A stretch of DNA of 64,000 nucleotides from Loxodes magnus. Lineage: Eukaryota > Ciliophora > Karyorelictea > Loxodida > Loxodidae. Made by a program: the position numbers and the translations under genes. This document shows positions 62,949-64,000 of this stretch, one piece after another; positions within the stretch are counted from its first letter, which is position 1, and each line of letters starts with the position of its first letter. The DNA lies in NCBI GenBank assembly GCA_946699065.1, contig CAMPDV010000056.1, positions 930,001-994,000 of the forward strand, given 5' to 3'. The notes beneath the pieces are model-generated. The model did no database searches, had not been told where the DNA came from, and saw only the letters and a program-made list of their open reading frames with translations.

Positions 62949-63356
62949 CAATACTTAACTAATATAAATAACTTATTTCTCTTGCTTACTTATTTACTTT
63001 TATAATTATATAAGGTACTTTATTTCTTCTCTATTTAAGTAATAACTCATAATTTAGACTGTAAACTTATAATTAGTTATTTAAAGTACCTTAATAGACA
63101 TAATAAGCATAGTAAAGCTTATTAACGAATAAAATAAAAGTCTATATTTTGGGGATCTTAAACCAAAATTTGTGATCACTTAAATATTAATTTGCCAGAC
63201 ACTTTTAATAATTTCCTTTCTGCAACTCAATTTATATTATAAATTTCTTATAACCAATTTCGCTTAGAGCAGACATTAATTATAAGCAATTAATGAGTTT
63301 TGAAAATAATAAAGGAGTGCAATGTCCCATTTTAGTTAAATATTTATTCACGAATA
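62949..63356. other. AT-rich spacer
   Basis: No feature is recognised. Confidence 0.5.
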
Positions 63357-63794
63357 TCAAATTTTTATAAAAGACTGATTTTGATTTTTCTACTTTTAAT
63401 TTCTTTCTATTCTAACTTTTTTTACTTGCTTACTTAATAGAAAATACTTATTTAATGCAATTTTCCGTGCTTTTTATATAAAAATTTTAATTTTATACAA
63501 TAATGACCTAATGTAAATTATCTAGTTATCAAGAAGGTCCATAAAGTCTTTATTTAATCATTCTTTATTATTTTCCAAATTCTTTTTTAAGAAATTTCAA
63601 AGCTCTGAGCTTTTAATATAGTTAGATACTTTTATCTTATCCTTTTGTTCTTCGTTATTCTTAAATAATTTTTATTTTTTAGATTTTTCAGCTTTTTAGT
63701 TGGATTAATCTTATTCTAGCAATATTTTATATACAAGGAACCCTTTTTATTATTGACGTACAAAGATAAGCAACAATAAAAGATTCAAATTCAT
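63357..63794 (-). CDS. small Lys/Asn/Gln-rich protein with signal-like N terminus
   Basis: No family is recognised. ATG 63792-63794 starts MNLNLLLLLIFVRQQQKGF, a hydrophobic leader, followed by a charged helical stretch (EQDQSNQKAEKSKKQKLFKNNEEQKDK, split here only by convenience) and ELWNFLKKNLENNKEWLNKDF. The charge density between about 63540 and 63720 is above that of spacer DNA. The first candidate stop is TGA 63357-63359; a second lies three codons on at 63348-63350. The last 40 codons are AT-rich and may not be real. Upstream sequence to the window end could belong to the same gene through an intron. Confidence 0.45.
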
Positions 63795-64000
63795 TCAATT
63801 TTATTATGATGTAGTCAGTATATCAGTCCTTTAAGCTAGGACCATTTTTACTTGCATTTAAACTTAGATCATCCCATATTATTTAAATCGCTCAATCAAT
63901 TATTTGTTTTAAGATGAATTCCACCGATTACTATCTAAGATTCTTTAACTAGAACATTTATTTCATCAATAAATGATTAATAGTTTGTAAGGCATATACA

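Noticed and set aside
1-64000. Bacterial, phage or CRISPR content
   Set aside because: No ribosome binding sites, operons or repeat-spacer arrays; introns and eukaryotic domain families are present throughout.

Overview
The window is AT-rich nuclear DNA of a ciliate with a non-standard genetic code. In many recognisable genes TAA and TAG stand where relatives have Gln (for example the Walker A and Q-loop Gln of an ABC transporter). TGA stands at conserved Trp (Myb repeats, casein kinase 1 LPWQG) and is also the only codon that ends those genes. Seven introns are exactly 16 nt and four more are 17-22 nt. UAR=Gln with UGA meaning both Trp and stop is known from karyorelict ciliates such as Loxodes; ultra-short introns are known from the sister heterotrichs. 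I infer a Loxodes-like karyorelict. The species is not proven, and a Condylostoma-like code is less likely because I see no convincing TAA/TAG stop.

Layout. 1-12.4 kb: a small unknown gene (248-644), a kelch-repeat gene (minus, 2128-~4750), a doubtful plus-strand frame (~4781-6598) and a 1,250-codon orphan (minus, 6576-10328). 12.4-23.5 kb: a mitochondrial-carrier-like protein, a tail-anchored TPR protein, a two-FHA protein sharing a 5-bp gap with a divergent acidic protein, an Mpo1-like membrane protein, and CEP104. 25.8-38.3 kb: casein kinase 1, a two-repeat Myb protein, a Ser/Gln-rich coiled-coil protein, a TPX2-motif protein. 39.8-43.9 kb: a dispersed hairpin repeat, a GC-rich tandemly duplicated island, a CCHC zinc-knuckle membrane protein, an ionotropic glutamate receptor, and a low-molecular-weight phosphatase. 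45.2-50.4 kb: an AGC-type kinase with four 16-nt introns and an ABCA-type transporter. 52.2-64 kb: two convergent secreted proteins (unknown and CAP-like), LITAF, PLAC8, a coiled-coil protein, a secreted permuted papain-like protein, a zinc-free quinone-oxidoreductase-like MDR protein and a small secreted protein.

The genes are not an operon. Several suit a large ciliated cell: CEP104 (ciliary tip), TPX2-like (microtubules), two kinases, a phosphatase, FHA and Myb proteins (signalling and transcription), LITAF, PLAC8, ABCA and glutamate receptor (membranes), and several signal-peptide proteins. Spacers of 0.4-2.4 kb lie between them; they are very AT-rich and show no TGA depletion. Because only TGA stops translation, such DNA gives long meaningless open frames. 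I trusted frames with recognisable domains, balanced composition or strong TGA depletion, and marked the rest as uncertain.
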